Below are positions 15,578 through 25,714 of a DNA stretch of 64,000 nt, piece by piece. The position numbers and the translations under genes were made by a program. The stretch comes from an uncultured Clostridium sp. (GTDB lineage Bacteria > Bacillota > Clostridia > TANB77 > CAG-508), in the NCBI GenBank assembly GCA_946497695.1, contig CAMMLJ010000001.1, forward strand, positions 155,795 through 219,794, read 5' to 3'. Positions within the stretch are counted from its first letter, which is position 1. The number at the start of each line of letters is the position of its first letter. Under the pieces are notes generated by a model. The model was not told where the DNA came from, did not search any database, and saw only the letters and a program-made list of their open reading frames with translations.

Positions 15578-18044
15578 ATGTTAAAAGTATTAAAAAACTT
15601 AAAACAATCTGCTGCTTCTGTAATAGTAATTATTATACTTTTATGTGTTCAAGCTGCAACAGACTTAGCATTACCAACATATACTTCTAAAATTGTAAAT
15701 GTAGGTATTCAAGCACGGTGGGATAGAAAATTCTGCACCTGAATATATAGCTAAAAATCAAATGGACAGTCTTTTAAAATTTACAAATGATGATGAAAAA
15801 ATATTAAATGATTATGAAATTATTTCTAAGGATAGTAAAGATTATGAAAAAGATGTTAAAGATTATCCAGAAATTGCAAATCAAGAAGTGTATAAATTAA
15901 AAGACATTAGTAAAGAAGAACAAGAAAGTTTAAATCAAACCATAGCTAAACCTTTACTTGCATTGTCTAGCTTTGAAGCGCCAGAAGAAGTAAGTAAAGT
16001 AGATATGGATTTAATGCTTGGATTTGTAGAAAATGATGATGAAATATTAAATTCATATACATTATTAGAAGATGGAAATACATACAAGATTAATGATATC
16101 AGTAGTATAGAAAAAGGCAAATTAAATATTAATTTAATAAATGGCTTACTTATAAAACAAATGGTATCAAATGAAGAAACAGCTAATCAAATTAAAAACA
16201 ATATGTTAGAGAATATTCAAGAAGCACAAAAAACTGTTATGGAAAATATGTCTTTAGCAGAAATAATAAATATGATGCCAGCAGAGCAAAAAACAGATTT
16301 TATAAACACAATAGAAGCAGAATTACCAAATACGATAGATACAATGATTACTAATTTATCAGATTCTATGATAGAACAAGCTGCAATACAAGAAGTAAAA
16401 TTACAATATCAATATTTAGGAGCAGATACAGATAGTATACAAAATACATACATTTTAATATCAGGCTTACAAATGTTAGGCATAGCATCTATCACTATGA
16501 TAAGCGCAATTTCAATAATGCTACTATCTTCAAGAGTAGCTGCTAAATTAGGTAAAACATTAAGAGAAAAAATATTTAAGAAAGTATTAAGCTTTTCTAC
16601 AGAGGAGTTTAATGGATTTTCAACAGCATCTTTAATTACACGTACAACAAATGATATACAACAAATTCAAATGCTTTTAACAATTTTATTTAGAGTTGTT
16701 GTATATGCACCAATTATAGCAATAGGTGGATTAATAAGAGTGTTATTTAATAGTGATGCATCTATGGCTTGGATAATCGGTTTAGCTGTAGTATGTATTG
16801 TTATAATTGTTCTTACATTAATGATTGTAGCAATGCCTAGATTTAAGATATTACAAAAATTAGTTGATAAATTAAACTTAGTATCTCGTGAAATATTAAC
16901 AGGAAGTCAAGTAATTCGTGCTTTTAATACAGAAGAAAGAGAAGAGAAAAGATTTGATGGAGCCAATACAGATTTAATGAAAACACAAGTTTTCGTAAAT
17001 AGAGCAATGAGTATAATGATGCCAGCATTAATGCTTGTTATGAACTGTATAACAGTACTTATTGTATGGGTTGGTGGACATAATGCAAATGAAGGACTAA
17101 TGCAAGTTGGAGATGTAATGGCATTTATTCAATATACAATGCAAATAGTAATGGCATTCTTAATGATATCTATGGTATCTATAATGTTACCACGTGCTAG
17201 TGTTTCTGCAGAACGTATAAATGAAGTGTTAGAAACAGAACCTAAAATAAAAGATAAAGACGAAACAAAACAATTTAAAGTAGATAAAAAGGGATATGTT
17301 GAATTTAAAGATGTTTCATTCCATTATCCAGATGCAGATACAGAAGTTGTAACAGATATTTCATTTACAGCAAAACCTGGTGAAACCACTGCTTTAATTG
17401 GAAGTACAGGTAGTGGTAAATCTACAATAGTAAATTTAATACCAAGATTTTATGATGTAACTGGAGGAGAACTATTAGTAGATGGTGTAAATGTAAAAGA
17501 CGTAAGTCAAAAAGAATTAAGAAAGAGAATTGGATTTGTACCGCAAAAAGGAATATTATTCTCTGGAACAATAGAATCTAACATAAAATATGGTAATGAA
17601 AATATAACTGATGAGCAAATGGTAGAGGCTGCACAAATTGCCCAAGCCGAAGAATTCATCGAAACAAAACCACAAAAATACCAAGAACCAATATCACAAG
17701 GTGGAGGTAACGTTTCTGGTGGACAGAAACAACGTTTATCAATAGCTAGAGCTATTGCAATAAATCCAGAAATATTAGTATTTGATGATAGTTTTTCAGC
17801 ATTAGATATGAAGACAGACAAAATATTAAGAGAAGAACTTGCAAAACGTACTAAGGAAAAGACTGTAATAATAGTTGCACAAAGAATTAGTACAATTATG
17901 AATGCAGATCAAATAATAGTATTAGATGAAGGAAAAATTGTAGGAAAAGGAACACATGAGGAATTATTGGAATCATGTGAAACTTATAAACAAATAGCTT
18001 TATCACAACTTTCAAAGGAGGAATTGGAAAATGGCAGAGAATAA
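15578..18044 (+). pseudogene. Heterodimeric ABC exporter, subunit with degenerate ATP site; frameshifted near the 5' end
   Basis: A gene of about 820 codons starts at the ATG at 15578 (AAAGGAGAG upstream) and encodes TM1, ending in KIVNVGIQ. An extra base near 15713 (CAAGCACGGTGGG) breaks the frame; dropping one base gives NVGIQHGGIENSAPEYI and continues to 18044. The intact part has a roughly 200-residue extracellular insertion, five further membrane helices, Walker A GSTGSGKST, signature VSGGQKQR, a Walker B of FDDSFSALD (Asp for the catalytic Glu) and VAQRIST (Gln for the switch His). Those are marks of the non-catalytic half of heterodimeric exporters. A protein starting at 15762 would lack TM1. 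Confidence 0.85.
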
Positions 18045-19872
18045 AGATGTAAGACCTCCAATGGGAGGTATGAGACATGGCGCAGGTAGAGTAGTAGAAA
18101 AACCAAAAGATTTTAAGGGAACTACTAAAAAACTATTAAAAAATTATTTAGCAAAATATAAAATACCAATTATAATTGTTATTTTATTTGCTGTCGGAAG
18201 TACAATATTTTCAATTATCGGACCAAAGATTTTAGGTAATGCAACAACAGAAATTTTTAATGGTTTAATGAATAAGTTATCTGGAGGCTCTGGAATAGAC
18301 TTTGGCAAAATTGGAACAATACTTCTTACATTATTAGGTTTATATGTTTTAAGTGCGTTATTTTCTTTAGTACAAGGTTTTACAATGACTACAGTAACAC
18401 AAAAAATTACATATAAAATGCGTAATGATTTAGTACATAAAATTAATAAATTGCCAATGAAGTATTTTGACAAAAAAACTCATGGTGAAGTTTTATCTAT
18501 AATTACAAACGATATAGATACATTATCACAAAACTTAAATCAAAGTGTTACACAAATTATTACATCTATTTGTACAATTATTGGTATTTTGATAATGATG
18601 TTTTCTATTAACTGGCTTATGGCAGTGGTTTCATTAATTATATTGCCAGTAACAGCTTTCTTAAGCTTTACAATAGTAAAACATTCACAAAAATACTTTA
18701 AAGCTCAACAAGATTATTTAGGTCATGTAAATGGTCAAGTAGAAGAAGTATATGGTGGTCATACAATTGTAAAAGTATTTAATGGTGAAGAAAAAGTAAC
18801 AGATACTTTTATGAAAGCAAATGATGTATTATATAAATCAGCATGGAAATCACAATTTTTATCAGGTTTAATACATCCAGTAACAAACTTTATTGGAAAT
18901 GTTGGTTATGTTTTAGTTGCAATTTTAGGTGGATATTTAACAGTTCAAGGTAAGATTGCTGTTGGTGATATACAAAGTTTTATTCAATATAACAGACAAT
19001 TTATTCAACCTATAACACAGATTGCACAAATTTCTGCTACATTACAAGCTATGATTGCAGCTGCAGAAAGAGTTTTCGAATTTTTAGAGGAACCAGAAGA
19101 AGTAGAAACTGCAAAGGGAAATATAGATTCAAATAAATTAAAAGGTAATGTTGTATTTGACCATGTTAATTTTGGATATAATCCAGATAAGACAATTATT
19201 AATGATTTTTGCGCAAATGTTAAAGATGGCCAAAAGATTGCTATTGTTGGACCTACCGGTGCAGGTAAGACAACTATGGTTAAATTACTAATGAGATTTT
19301 ATGATGTCAATTCAGGTTCAATTTCTGTTGATGGACATAACATTAAGGATTTCAAGAGATCTGAATTAAGAAAAATGTTTGGAATGGTTTTACAAGATAC
19401 ATGGCTATTTAGTGGAACGGTAGAAGATAATATAAAATATGGTAGACCAGATGCAACAGATAGTGAAGTTATAGAAGCTGCTAAAGCTGCACATGTTCAC
19501 CACTTTATTAAGACATTACCAAAGGGCTATAAATCTATTTTAAATGAGGAAACAAGCAATGTTTCTGCAGGACAAAAACAATTATTAACTATTGCGAGAG
19601 TTATTTTAGCAGATCCTAGAATATTAATTTTAGATGAAGCTACAAGTTCTATAGATACTAGAACTGAACAACAAATTCAATCAGCAATGGATAATTTAAT
19701 GAAAGGTAGAACAAGTTTCATTATTGCACATAGATTATCTACAATTAAAAATGCAGATTTAATTTTAGTTATGAATCATGGTGATATTGTAGAGCAAGGA
19801 ACTCATGAAGAATTACTTGCAAAAGATGGATTCTATGCGGGCTTATATAATTCTCAATTCGACGAGCTTTGA
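18031..19872 (+). CDS. Heterodimeric ABC multidrug-type exporter, catalytic subunit
   Basis: The 613-residue half-transporter has six membrane helices (about residues 45-330) and an ATPase domain with Walker A GPTGAGKTT, a deviant signature VSAGQKQL, a consensus Walker B LILDEATSSID and the switch histidine in IIAHRLST. Paired with the upstream subunit this gives one canonical and one degenerate ATP site, the BmrCD/LmrCD arrangement. The N-terminus has a Gly/Arg-rich cytoplasmic stretch (PPMGGMRHGAGR). It overlaps the upstream gene by 14 nt and has AAAGGAGG. TetR control is expected. Confidence 0.92.
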   Translation: MAENKDVRPPMGGMRHGAGRVVEKPKDFKGTTKKLLKNYLAKYKIPIIIVILFAVGSTIFSIIGPKILGNATTEIFNGLMNKLSGGSGIDFGKIGTILLTLLGLYVLSALFSLVQGFTMTTVTQKITYKMRNDLVHKINKLPMKYFDKKTHGEVLSIITNDIDTLSQNLNQSVTQIITSICTIIGILIMMFSINWLMAVVSLIILPVTAFLSFTIVKHSQKYFKAQQDYLGHVNGQVEEVYGGHTIVKVFNGEEKVTDTFMKANDVLYKSAWKSQFLSGLIHPVTNFIGNVGYVLVAILGGYLTVQGKIAVGDIQSFIQYNRQFIQPITQIAQISATLQAMIAAAERVFEFLEEPEEVETAKGNIDSNKLKGNVVFDHVNFGYNPDKTIINDFCANVKDGQKIAIVGPTGAGKTTMVKLLMRFYDVNSGSISVDGHNIKDFKRSELRKMFGMVLQDTWLFSGTVEDNIKYGRPDATDSEVIEAAKAAHVHHFIKTLPKGYKSILNEETSNVSAGQKQLLTIARVILADPRILILDEATSSIDTRTEQQIQSAMDNLMKGRTSFIIAHRLSTIKNADLILVMNHGDIVEQGTHEELLAKDGFYAGLYNSQFDEL

Positions 19873-20057
19873 TGGATGAAAAAGTAGAATATTTTGTAGC
19901 ATATGAGAAAGAGCATTTTGAGAATATCTCCACGAAACACAAAGACCAAATGAAAAATATTATAAATGGTAGAAAATTTAATGTTAAGTGGGCTTTGCCA
20001 CTTAAAGATTTTGAAATAGAAGTTAAGAAAGAAAATAAAGTATATGATGATTTATAA
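19872..20057 (+). CDS. Small 61-codon ORF coupled to the ABC exporter
   Basis: The start overlaps the exporter stop (TGATG), the usual sign of translational coupling. The predicted protein is charged (MDEKVEYFVAYEKEHFEN ...), has no membrane segment and belongs to no family I recognise. It could be a small partner of the exporter or a chance ORF; the overlap favours the former. Confidence 0.45.
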   Translation: MDEKVEYFVAYEKEHFENISTKHKDQMKNIINGRKFNVKWALPLKDFEIEVKKENKVYDDL

Positions 20058-20090
20058 TCATATGCTTTGTTTTTATCATATAATGAGGCG

Positions 20091-20170
20091 GAAGTTTCCA
20101 AAAAGCAAATTATAACTTCATTATTTTATATAGTTATAAAAGTTTTAGTATAATTTTAAATGGAAACTTC
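20091..20170. repeat. 80-bp AT-rich segment bounded by 10-bp inverted repeats
   Basis: GAAGTTTCCA at 20091-20100 and TGGAAACTTC at 20161-20170 bound an AT-rich stretch. It lies directly upstream of the SMEK gene, so it could be an operator, a loop-forming site or a small mobile remnant. No target duplication is obvious. Confidence 0.45.
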
Positions 20171-20242
20171 TGTAAAAAAATGTTTATGTTTTGGATTTTC
20201 TGTGATAAAATTAGCAAAAATAATATAATAATAGGAGAAAAT

Positions 20243-22976
20243 ATGTTACCTAGACAAATTAATTTGGCAAACATCGAAAAATATCTAATATATATTGAAT
20301 CAGATATTCAAACAAATAATTATTGTGGATTTTATGATATTAATATAATTTCTGAGAGCTTTTGTTGTGATCTTTTAAATATATCTTTTGGACTAGATTT
20401 AGAAAATACTAATTTATTTAAAAGAAATCAAAAAGCAATTGATTTAGTGGATAAAAAAAGAGGAATAGCAATACAAATCACTTCTGAAAAAAGCTTAAAT
20501 AAAGTAAAAGAAACTTTTGAACAATACATAGATGCAGGCTTAGATAAGATATATCCTAATTTATATATTGTTACATTAGTAAAATATAATCCTTCAACAT
20601 CAGAATATATTTATAAAAATAATGTTTTTAATATAAAAAGTAAAGTTTTAGATTATAGAGATTATATTAATATATTATCTAATAAATATGATAATAAAAA
20701 ACTTATAGAAATAGTACAATTTTTAGAAAGTGAACTTGAAATTTCGAGAGAACAAGAAATTGAGCAACATATAGAAGAATTAAGATTTGATACGGAACAT
20801 AGTATAAAGGATGCTATTGTAGGGAATAGACTATATCCATATAATGTAAAGACTTGTCCAGAGTTACCTGTAATAGAAAAAATTGAAGAAACACTAAAAT
20901 ATCAATATTATTGTGTGATTTCAGGAGAATCTGGGTGTGGAAAATCTATATCTGCATATCAGGTTGCTTATAAGTATTACGAAAAGGGATGGAAAGTATA
21001 TAGATTTTTAAATAATAATATATTTGACTATAAAATTTTTTCTAAATTTAATGATAAAACATTGTTAATAATTGATGATGCACAAGTGCTAAAAAATTTT
21101 CAAATTGAAAGAATTATAAGTAATGTAAATGTTAATATTAGAGTTATTATAACTATAACAGAAGAAATAGTAGTACAAGATGATTCGGTTGCATATATAA
21201 CAAATCAAGACTCTATAAAAAAATAGCAAAAGAGTACTTAAAAAGGAAAAATGAATTATACCCAATTTTAAGAGAAATAGATAAAGATATTGATGATAGA
21301 TATATGAAGGATACTATTGAAGAAAGAATTCAAATAGCTTCCCAACAGAAAACCCCATGGTTATTCAATTTTGTATTAAGAGGGGGATGGAATAGAGCAA
21401 AAACAGATTTTAAAAGAATAAAAGAGAGAAATGAAGCACATAAATTATTAATAATATTATCCTTCCTGCAATTATTGTATACGGATAAACCCATTAGTAA
21501 GTTAGAATTGTTAAAGAAATGCGAAATTTGGGATAAAGATTATGAATGGTTTGAAGATAATTTACAATATCTAGTTAAAAATAAAATTATTATAGAAGAA
21601 TATAATAAGTATAGGTGGCTCATATTAGATATGCTGATTTTTTTACATATATTTTTATTGAAAATAGTGACAAAGATGAATTAGAATGTATATTAAAATT
21701 TTTAAAAGAAATAATCCTTGATGAAAATTATTCTTTACAAGGAATTTCATGGGTATTACATAATGTGAAATCATATGGTAAAGGCTGTTATCTTAGAAAT
21801 AATTTAATAAATGATGAAGAACTGCAAAAAATTGTAAATAGATGTTTTTCTTGTGAAGAAAGCTTGAATATAAGAAATGCACTATTTGTAATAGATGAAC
21901 TTGACCAATATAATGAAAAGATACTAACAATATTAGAACAAGAGAAATATTTAAAAAGAATTGCATATTGGATAGAAAATGTAGATAAGAATACGGGGTA
22001 TGCATTAAGTGGAATTATTAATGATTATTTTATAAATAAACATTTAAATATTAGATTGTTATTTTCATACATAAAAATTGATAGATTGGTAGAGAGAATT
22101 AATCATTGTCATCATAAAGCTATTTGGCATATTTCAAATCTATTAGAAAGACTATTATATGCAATAAATAATAAACAAATTAACAAACATATTATTTCTA
22201 AAATTAATATGAAAGCTTTAGCAGAGAAGATTAATGCAAATTTTAAGGATATGTATTTGGAAGAGATTGTAGATATTATAGGAGTTATAAATTTATATTA
22301 TGATGAAGAGGAAGCTCTTAAATTATATGAGGCAACAAAAAATGCTATTAAATATTATTTTGAAAAAGATGTATTAAGAGCATTTGAAAATATAGAGAAT
22401 AATTTTTTATGGATGTTTTTAGGTTATTCATTTTCTTCAAATAAACAACCAAAAGAAAAAAAGTTTTTTGACTGGATGGATAAAAACATCGAAAAAATTG
22501 AAATAGCAGAACCTATGATTTCAGTTGTTTTTCCTAAAGTAGTTGAGAGGTGTATAGAGTGTTCATATGAAGTTAACATATTTGGTCACAATGATTCGTT
22601 TGACGGGGCACTTTCAATGATTATAGCCTTAAGTGAATATGATGAAGAGTTATGCCTGAAAGTTCTAGAATTATCTATAAATAAAATAATTCAAAAAATG
22701 AGTGACCTTCGTTATAGCATAGACTTTACTAAAGAAGAAATGACATATAATTTTTTAAATTATATCAGAAAGAATTATCAAGAGATATTTTTGAAAATTA
22801 TTAATTCTTTGGATGTAGAAAAAGTTAAACAAAACATAAAAGAAAATTATAATAAAATAATTAATGATAATGACAAAGTAAAAAAGAAAATGCTTAAAGA
22901 ATTTGAAAGAATATTAAATATTTATAAATTAAATTCAGAATTAAAAGATTTTTGTAATATTTTATTATCAAAATAG
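20243..22976 (+). pseudogene. SMEK-domain/P-loop NTPase defence-like gene broken by two single-base frameshifts
   Basis: Three frames read as one protein of about 911 residues if a base is restored in the A7 run at 21217-21223 and another near 21612-21616 (AGGTGG). Residues 1-90 resemble the SMEK nuclease-like domain: SFGLDLENTN, NQKAIDLVD and IAIQITSEKS, which provide a D...QxT core like PD-(D/E)xK folds. A Walker A GESGCGKS (228-235) and Walker B LLIIDDA (about 274-280) follow, then a long helical C-terminal part, as in STAND-type sensors. The ATG at 20243 has AGGAG. Fragments as they stand end at 21226 and 21684; the third opens at 21615. Confidence 0.8.
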
Positions 22977-22993
22977 TTTAAAGGAGAAAAATT

Positions 22994-23905
22994 ATGGAAA
23001 ATAATCAAATTACTATACAACCAGAAGAATCATACAAAATAATTAGAAAAAGTGTATTAACAGCACAATCAAAAATATATACTGCTGTGAATTCTGCAAT
23101 GGTACAAGCATATTGGGAAATAGGGCAAGAAATTCATAAAGCTTGTGGGGAGAATGATAGAGCTGAATATGGTAAAAAAATTTTAGAATATTTGTCAGAG
23201 CATTTAACAAAAGAATTTGGAAAAGGTTTTACTGTTACAAATTTAAAATATATGAGACAATTTTATCGAGCTTTTCCAATTCGCCACACACTGTGTGACG
23301 AATTAAGTTGGTCACATTATAGATTATTAGCAAGTCAAGACAAAGAAAGTGTAAAAAATGAAATAGGATTACCAGAAAAGATAGAACCTAAAAATATTGT
23401 AAGAGATCCATATGTTTTAGAATTTTTAGGATTAGAAGGAAAAACTAGTTTTTATGAAAAGGATTTAGAACAAGCAATTATAGATCATCTTCAAAAGTTT
23501 TTACTAGAATTAGGTAGAGGTTTTTCTTTTGTAGCAAGACAACAAAAAATAACTTTTGATGGAAGAAATTTTTTTATTGATTTAGTTTTTTATAATTATA
23601 TATTGAAATGTTTTGTTATAATAGATTTAAAACTTGGAGATTTGACACATCAAGACTTAGGACAAATGCAAATGTATGTAAATTATTATACAAGAGAGAT
23701 GATGAATGAAGGGGATAATCCACCAATAGGAATTGTACTTTGTGCAGATAAAAGTGACCAGATTGTAAAATATACGTTACCAGAAGAAAATAATCAAATA
23801 TTTGCATCAAAATATAAACTATATTTACCAACAGAAGAAGAATTTAAAAAAGAATTAAATTTAGATAATTATGTAAAAAAAGATGAGGATAAAAATGAGG
23901 AATAA
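22994..23905 (+). CDS. DUF1016 (YhcG-like) PD-(D/E)xK nuclease with an internal deletion
   Basis: The N-terminal DUF1016 helical domain is seen as IYTAVNSAMVQAYWEIGQEI, YGKKILEYLSEHL and FGKGFTVTNLKYMRQFY; the C-terminal nuclease domain has FFIDLVFYN and VIIDLKLGDL as the D...DxK core. The protein is 303 residues where 340-370 is usual. SHYRLL runs straight into ASQDKESVKNEI, whereas the family has a roughly 40-residue segment between two RLL motifs there. The in-frame loss looks like recombination between those sites. It follows the broken SMEK gene by 17 nt. Confidence 0.85.
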   Translation: MENNQITIQPEESYKIIRKSVLTAQSKIYTAVNSAMVQAYWEIGQEIHKACGENDRAEYGKKILEYLSEHLTKEFGKGFTVTNLKYMRQFYRAFPIRHTLCDELSWSHYRLLASQDKESVKNEIGLPEKIEPKNIVRDPYVLEFLGLEGKTSFYEKDLEQAIIDHLQKFLLELGRGFSFVARQQKITFDGRNFFIDLVFYNYILKCFVIIDLKLGDLTHQDLGQMQMYVNYYTREMMNEGDNPPIGIVLCADKSDQIVKYTLPEENNQIFASKYKLYLPTEEEFKKELNLDNYVKKDEDKNEE

Positions 23906-23992
23906 TAGATTAAATTTTTTCTTCACTCGAAGATACACAACACAATTCGAAGAATGTAATGATGAAATTGAATAGAATACATTTTAAGAAAG

Positions 23993-24014
23993 AAGACATC
24001 CGAAATGATGTCTT
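23993..24014 (+). terminator. Hairpin after the DUF1016 gene
   Basis: An 8-bp stem AAGACATC/GATGTCTT with a 6-nt loop and a short T-rich tail. Confidence 0.6.
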
Positions 24015-24149
24015 TTATTCTGCTAATTGAATTTTTAGGTATATGGGATGAATTACATAATTAAAAGTCAATTAACAAAAGATAACAAGAGAAAATTATT
24101 AAAATAATTTGTAAGAAGGAGAGGGTACAATATAATTATAAAATTTTTA

Positions 24150-24178
24150 TTGTATATTAGTCATTATAGTGATATAAT
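24150..24178 (+). promoter_or_regulatory. Sigma-A promoter of the 24249 gene
   Basis: TTGTAT (24150-24155), 17-nt spacer, TATAAT (24173-24178). Confidence 0.6.
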
Positions 24179-24224
24179 CGACAAAATAAAAAAGCTGCAA
24201 AAATAAGAAAGGAGAGGTAGAGCG

Positions 24225-24242
24225 ATGCTCCCTCAAAGGTAA
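24225..24242 (+). promoter_or_regulatory. Five-codon upstream ORF (MLPQR)
   Basis: A strong GGAGAGGT site (24211-24218) serves this tiny ORF, which ends 6 nt before the 24249 start. Its AGG codon overlaps the AAAGGT ribosome site of the main gene, so translation of the mini-ORF could set access to that site. Inference. Confidence 0.35.
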
Positions 24243-24248
24243 AAAGCT

Positions 24249-24695
24249 ATGAAGGTTATTCTTAATACGGAAAAGGTGGAAAACGAATTCTATCCAAAGC
24301 AAAATCCAAAAAAGCGGGGAAATCCTTTAAAAGTAAACATGAATTGTGAATATGTAGTAAAAGAAATTGCTACAGATTCATATGGCACATTTTTAAAACT
24401 GGCAGGAATCCAAAAACCTTTTGATACGAAATGGTTTTTTGTATCAGAAGTTAGTCCAAATGAAAGCGTGTATGCTAAAGCAGATGTATATGCTACTGCA
24501 GAATATGGTATAACTGCTGATTCAATCGTGGAAGAAGGTACTCTAAATGTTGTAAGTGATGTTGGATTCAGACATGAATGCAAAGTAACAATGGCCTTTT
24601 ACAGTGACACTCTTGGCGAGTGGCTCTTCGAATTAGAAGGAAAGAGATTTCCTGTATTACAGAAATACATGGAAATAACCAGAATTAATAAATAG
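24249..24695 (+). CDS. Unknown 148-residue protein, compositionally foreign single-gene unit
   Basis: Not recognised. The sequence is mostly beta-like with few cysteines; it has no signal peptide. Landmarks are YPKQNPKKRGNPLKVN near the N-terminus, FLKLAGIQKPFDTKWFFVSEV and FYSDTLGEWLFELEGKRF. Codon use is richer in CTT, GGC and CGG than its neighbours. It has its own promoter and a strong terminator, and is preceded by a mini-ORF. It shares this single-gene architecture with the genes at 2.3, 8.9, 32.3 and 32.9 kb. Confidence 0.65.
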   Translation: MKVILNTEKVENEFYPKQNPKKRGNPLKVNMNCEYVVKEIATDSYGTFLKLAGIQKPFDTKWFFVSEVSPNESVYAKADVYATAEYGITADSIVEEGTLNVVSDVGFRHECKVTMAFYSDTLGEWLFELEGKRFPVLQKYMEITRINK

Positions 24696-24747
24696 CCAAT
24701 TACTTGTATGCAAAATCTATGATTTAGTATGCAAGTATAACCTAAGA

Positions 24748-24797
24748 AAAGCAGGGAGGATGACATTTTATTGTCGCTTCCTTGCTTTGTTTTTTTT
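24748..24797 (+). terminator. Strong intrinsic terminator of the 24249 gene
   Basis: A stem beginning AAAGCAGGGAGG, with G-U pairs, pairs with CTTCCTTGCTTT, followed by eight T residues. A weaker hairpin (CTTGTATGC/GTATGCAAG) precedes it. Confidence 0.85.
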
Positions 24798-24869
24798 AAT
24801 AAATATAAAAAAGAATTGATTTAATTAAGAGTTATTAGTACAATTATCTCATGAAAAGGAGTGATTATT

Positions 24870-25073
24870 ATGGCAAATTGGAAATGTCCTAAATGTGGAA
24901 ATGAAAAATTTGAGAAAGACCAATTTCAAGCAACCGGTGGAAATTTTGCTAAAATATTTGATGTGCAAAATAAAAAATTTATTACTGTATCTTGTACTAA
25001 ATGTGGCTATACAGAGTTATATAGACAAGATACTTCAACAGGAATGAATGTATTAGACTTTTTAATGAATTAG
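24870..25073 (+). CDS. Small zinc-ribbon nucleic-acid-binding-type protein
   Basis: 67 residues with two CxxC knuckles: CPKCGNEKF at the N-terminus and CTKCGYTELY near residue 45, spaced as in the zinc-ribbon family often annotated as predicted nucleic-acid-binding proteins. Between them is a small beta region with a QNKKFITVS strand. The GTG at 24861 is part of the AAAAGGAGTG ribosome site, so ATG at 24870 is the start. It stands alone after a terminator; the target is unknown. Confidence 0.8.
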   Translation: MANWKCPKCGNEKFEKDQFQATGGNFAKIFDVQNKKFITVSCTKCGYTELYRQDTSTGMNVLDFLMN

Positions 25074-25155
25074 GAGGTTAGTACAAATTAAAAAAGCATA
25101 TAAAATGTAAAAAAATGGATTAAAGAAATTTTATAATATTGAAAGAGGTGTTATT

Positions 25156-25674
25156 ATGAATGAAACTATTAAAAATCTAGTAGAAAGAAGAAGCTGTAGA
25201 AAATATAAAAAAGAGCAAATAAAAGATGACGACTTAAATCTTATTTTAAAGGCAGGAGAATATGCTCCAACAGGAATGGGAATGCAATCTCCAATTATAG
25301 TTGTACTTCAAAATAAAGAAAAAATAGAAAAACTTTCAAAAATAAACGCCCAAATTATGGGAATAGATAAAGATCCATTTTATGGAGCACCAACTGTATT
25401 AGTAGTATTAGCTGATAAAAATATTGGAACACACATAGAAGATGGAAGTCTAGTATTAGGAAACTTAATGAATGCGGCACATAGTTTAGGACTAGGTTCT
25501 TGCTGGATACATAGAGCAAAAGAAGAATTCGAAACAGAAGAAGGAAAAGAATTGTTAAAAGAATGGAACATACCAGAAAATTATGTGGGTATAGGACACT
25601 GTATTTTAGGTTATCCAGAAGAAAAAAGTGAAGCAAAACCACGTAAAGATAGATATATAAGGTTTGTTAAATAG
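25156..25674 (+). CDS. Nitroreductase-family FMN oxidoreductase
   Basis: A 172-residue flavoprotein of the nitroreductase fold. The N-terminal RRSCRKYKKEQI is the FMN-phosphate-binding Arg motif; APTGMGMQSP, LGNLMNAAHSLGLGSCWIH and GIGHCILGYP are the other family segments. These enzymes use NAD(P)H to reduce quinones, nitro compounds or related substrates; the physiological one here is not visible. The gene lies in an accessory stretch, with AGAGGTG as ribosome site. It is shorter than NfsB but normal for the class. Confidence 0.92.
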   Translation: MNETIKNLVERRSCRKYKKEQIKDDDLNLILKAGEYAPTGMGMQSPIIVVLQNKEKIEKLSKINAQIMGIDKDPFYGAPTVLVVLADKNIGTHIEDGSLVLGNLMNAAHSLGLGSCWIHRAKEEFETEEGKELLKEWNIPENYVGIGHCILGYPEEKSEAKPRKDRYIRFVK

Positions 25675-25714
25675 GATGTAATATATACAAAATAAAATAA
25701 AAGGGGAAATTTTT

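Larger units (their letters stand above)
23906..24248. other. 343-nt gap after the DUF1016 gene: terminator, promoter and mini-leader
   Basis: Contains the terminator at 23993-24014, AT-rich sequence with no recognisable gene, the promoter at 24150-24178 and a 5-codon ORF at 24225-24242. Nothing else is supported. Confidence 0.6.

Noticed and set aside
20243..23905. Frameshifts as mere sequencing error
   Set aside because: Not excluded, but large core genes nearby with many A runs are intact, so a general homopolymer error rate is unlikely. Kept as a pseudogene with read checks suggested.
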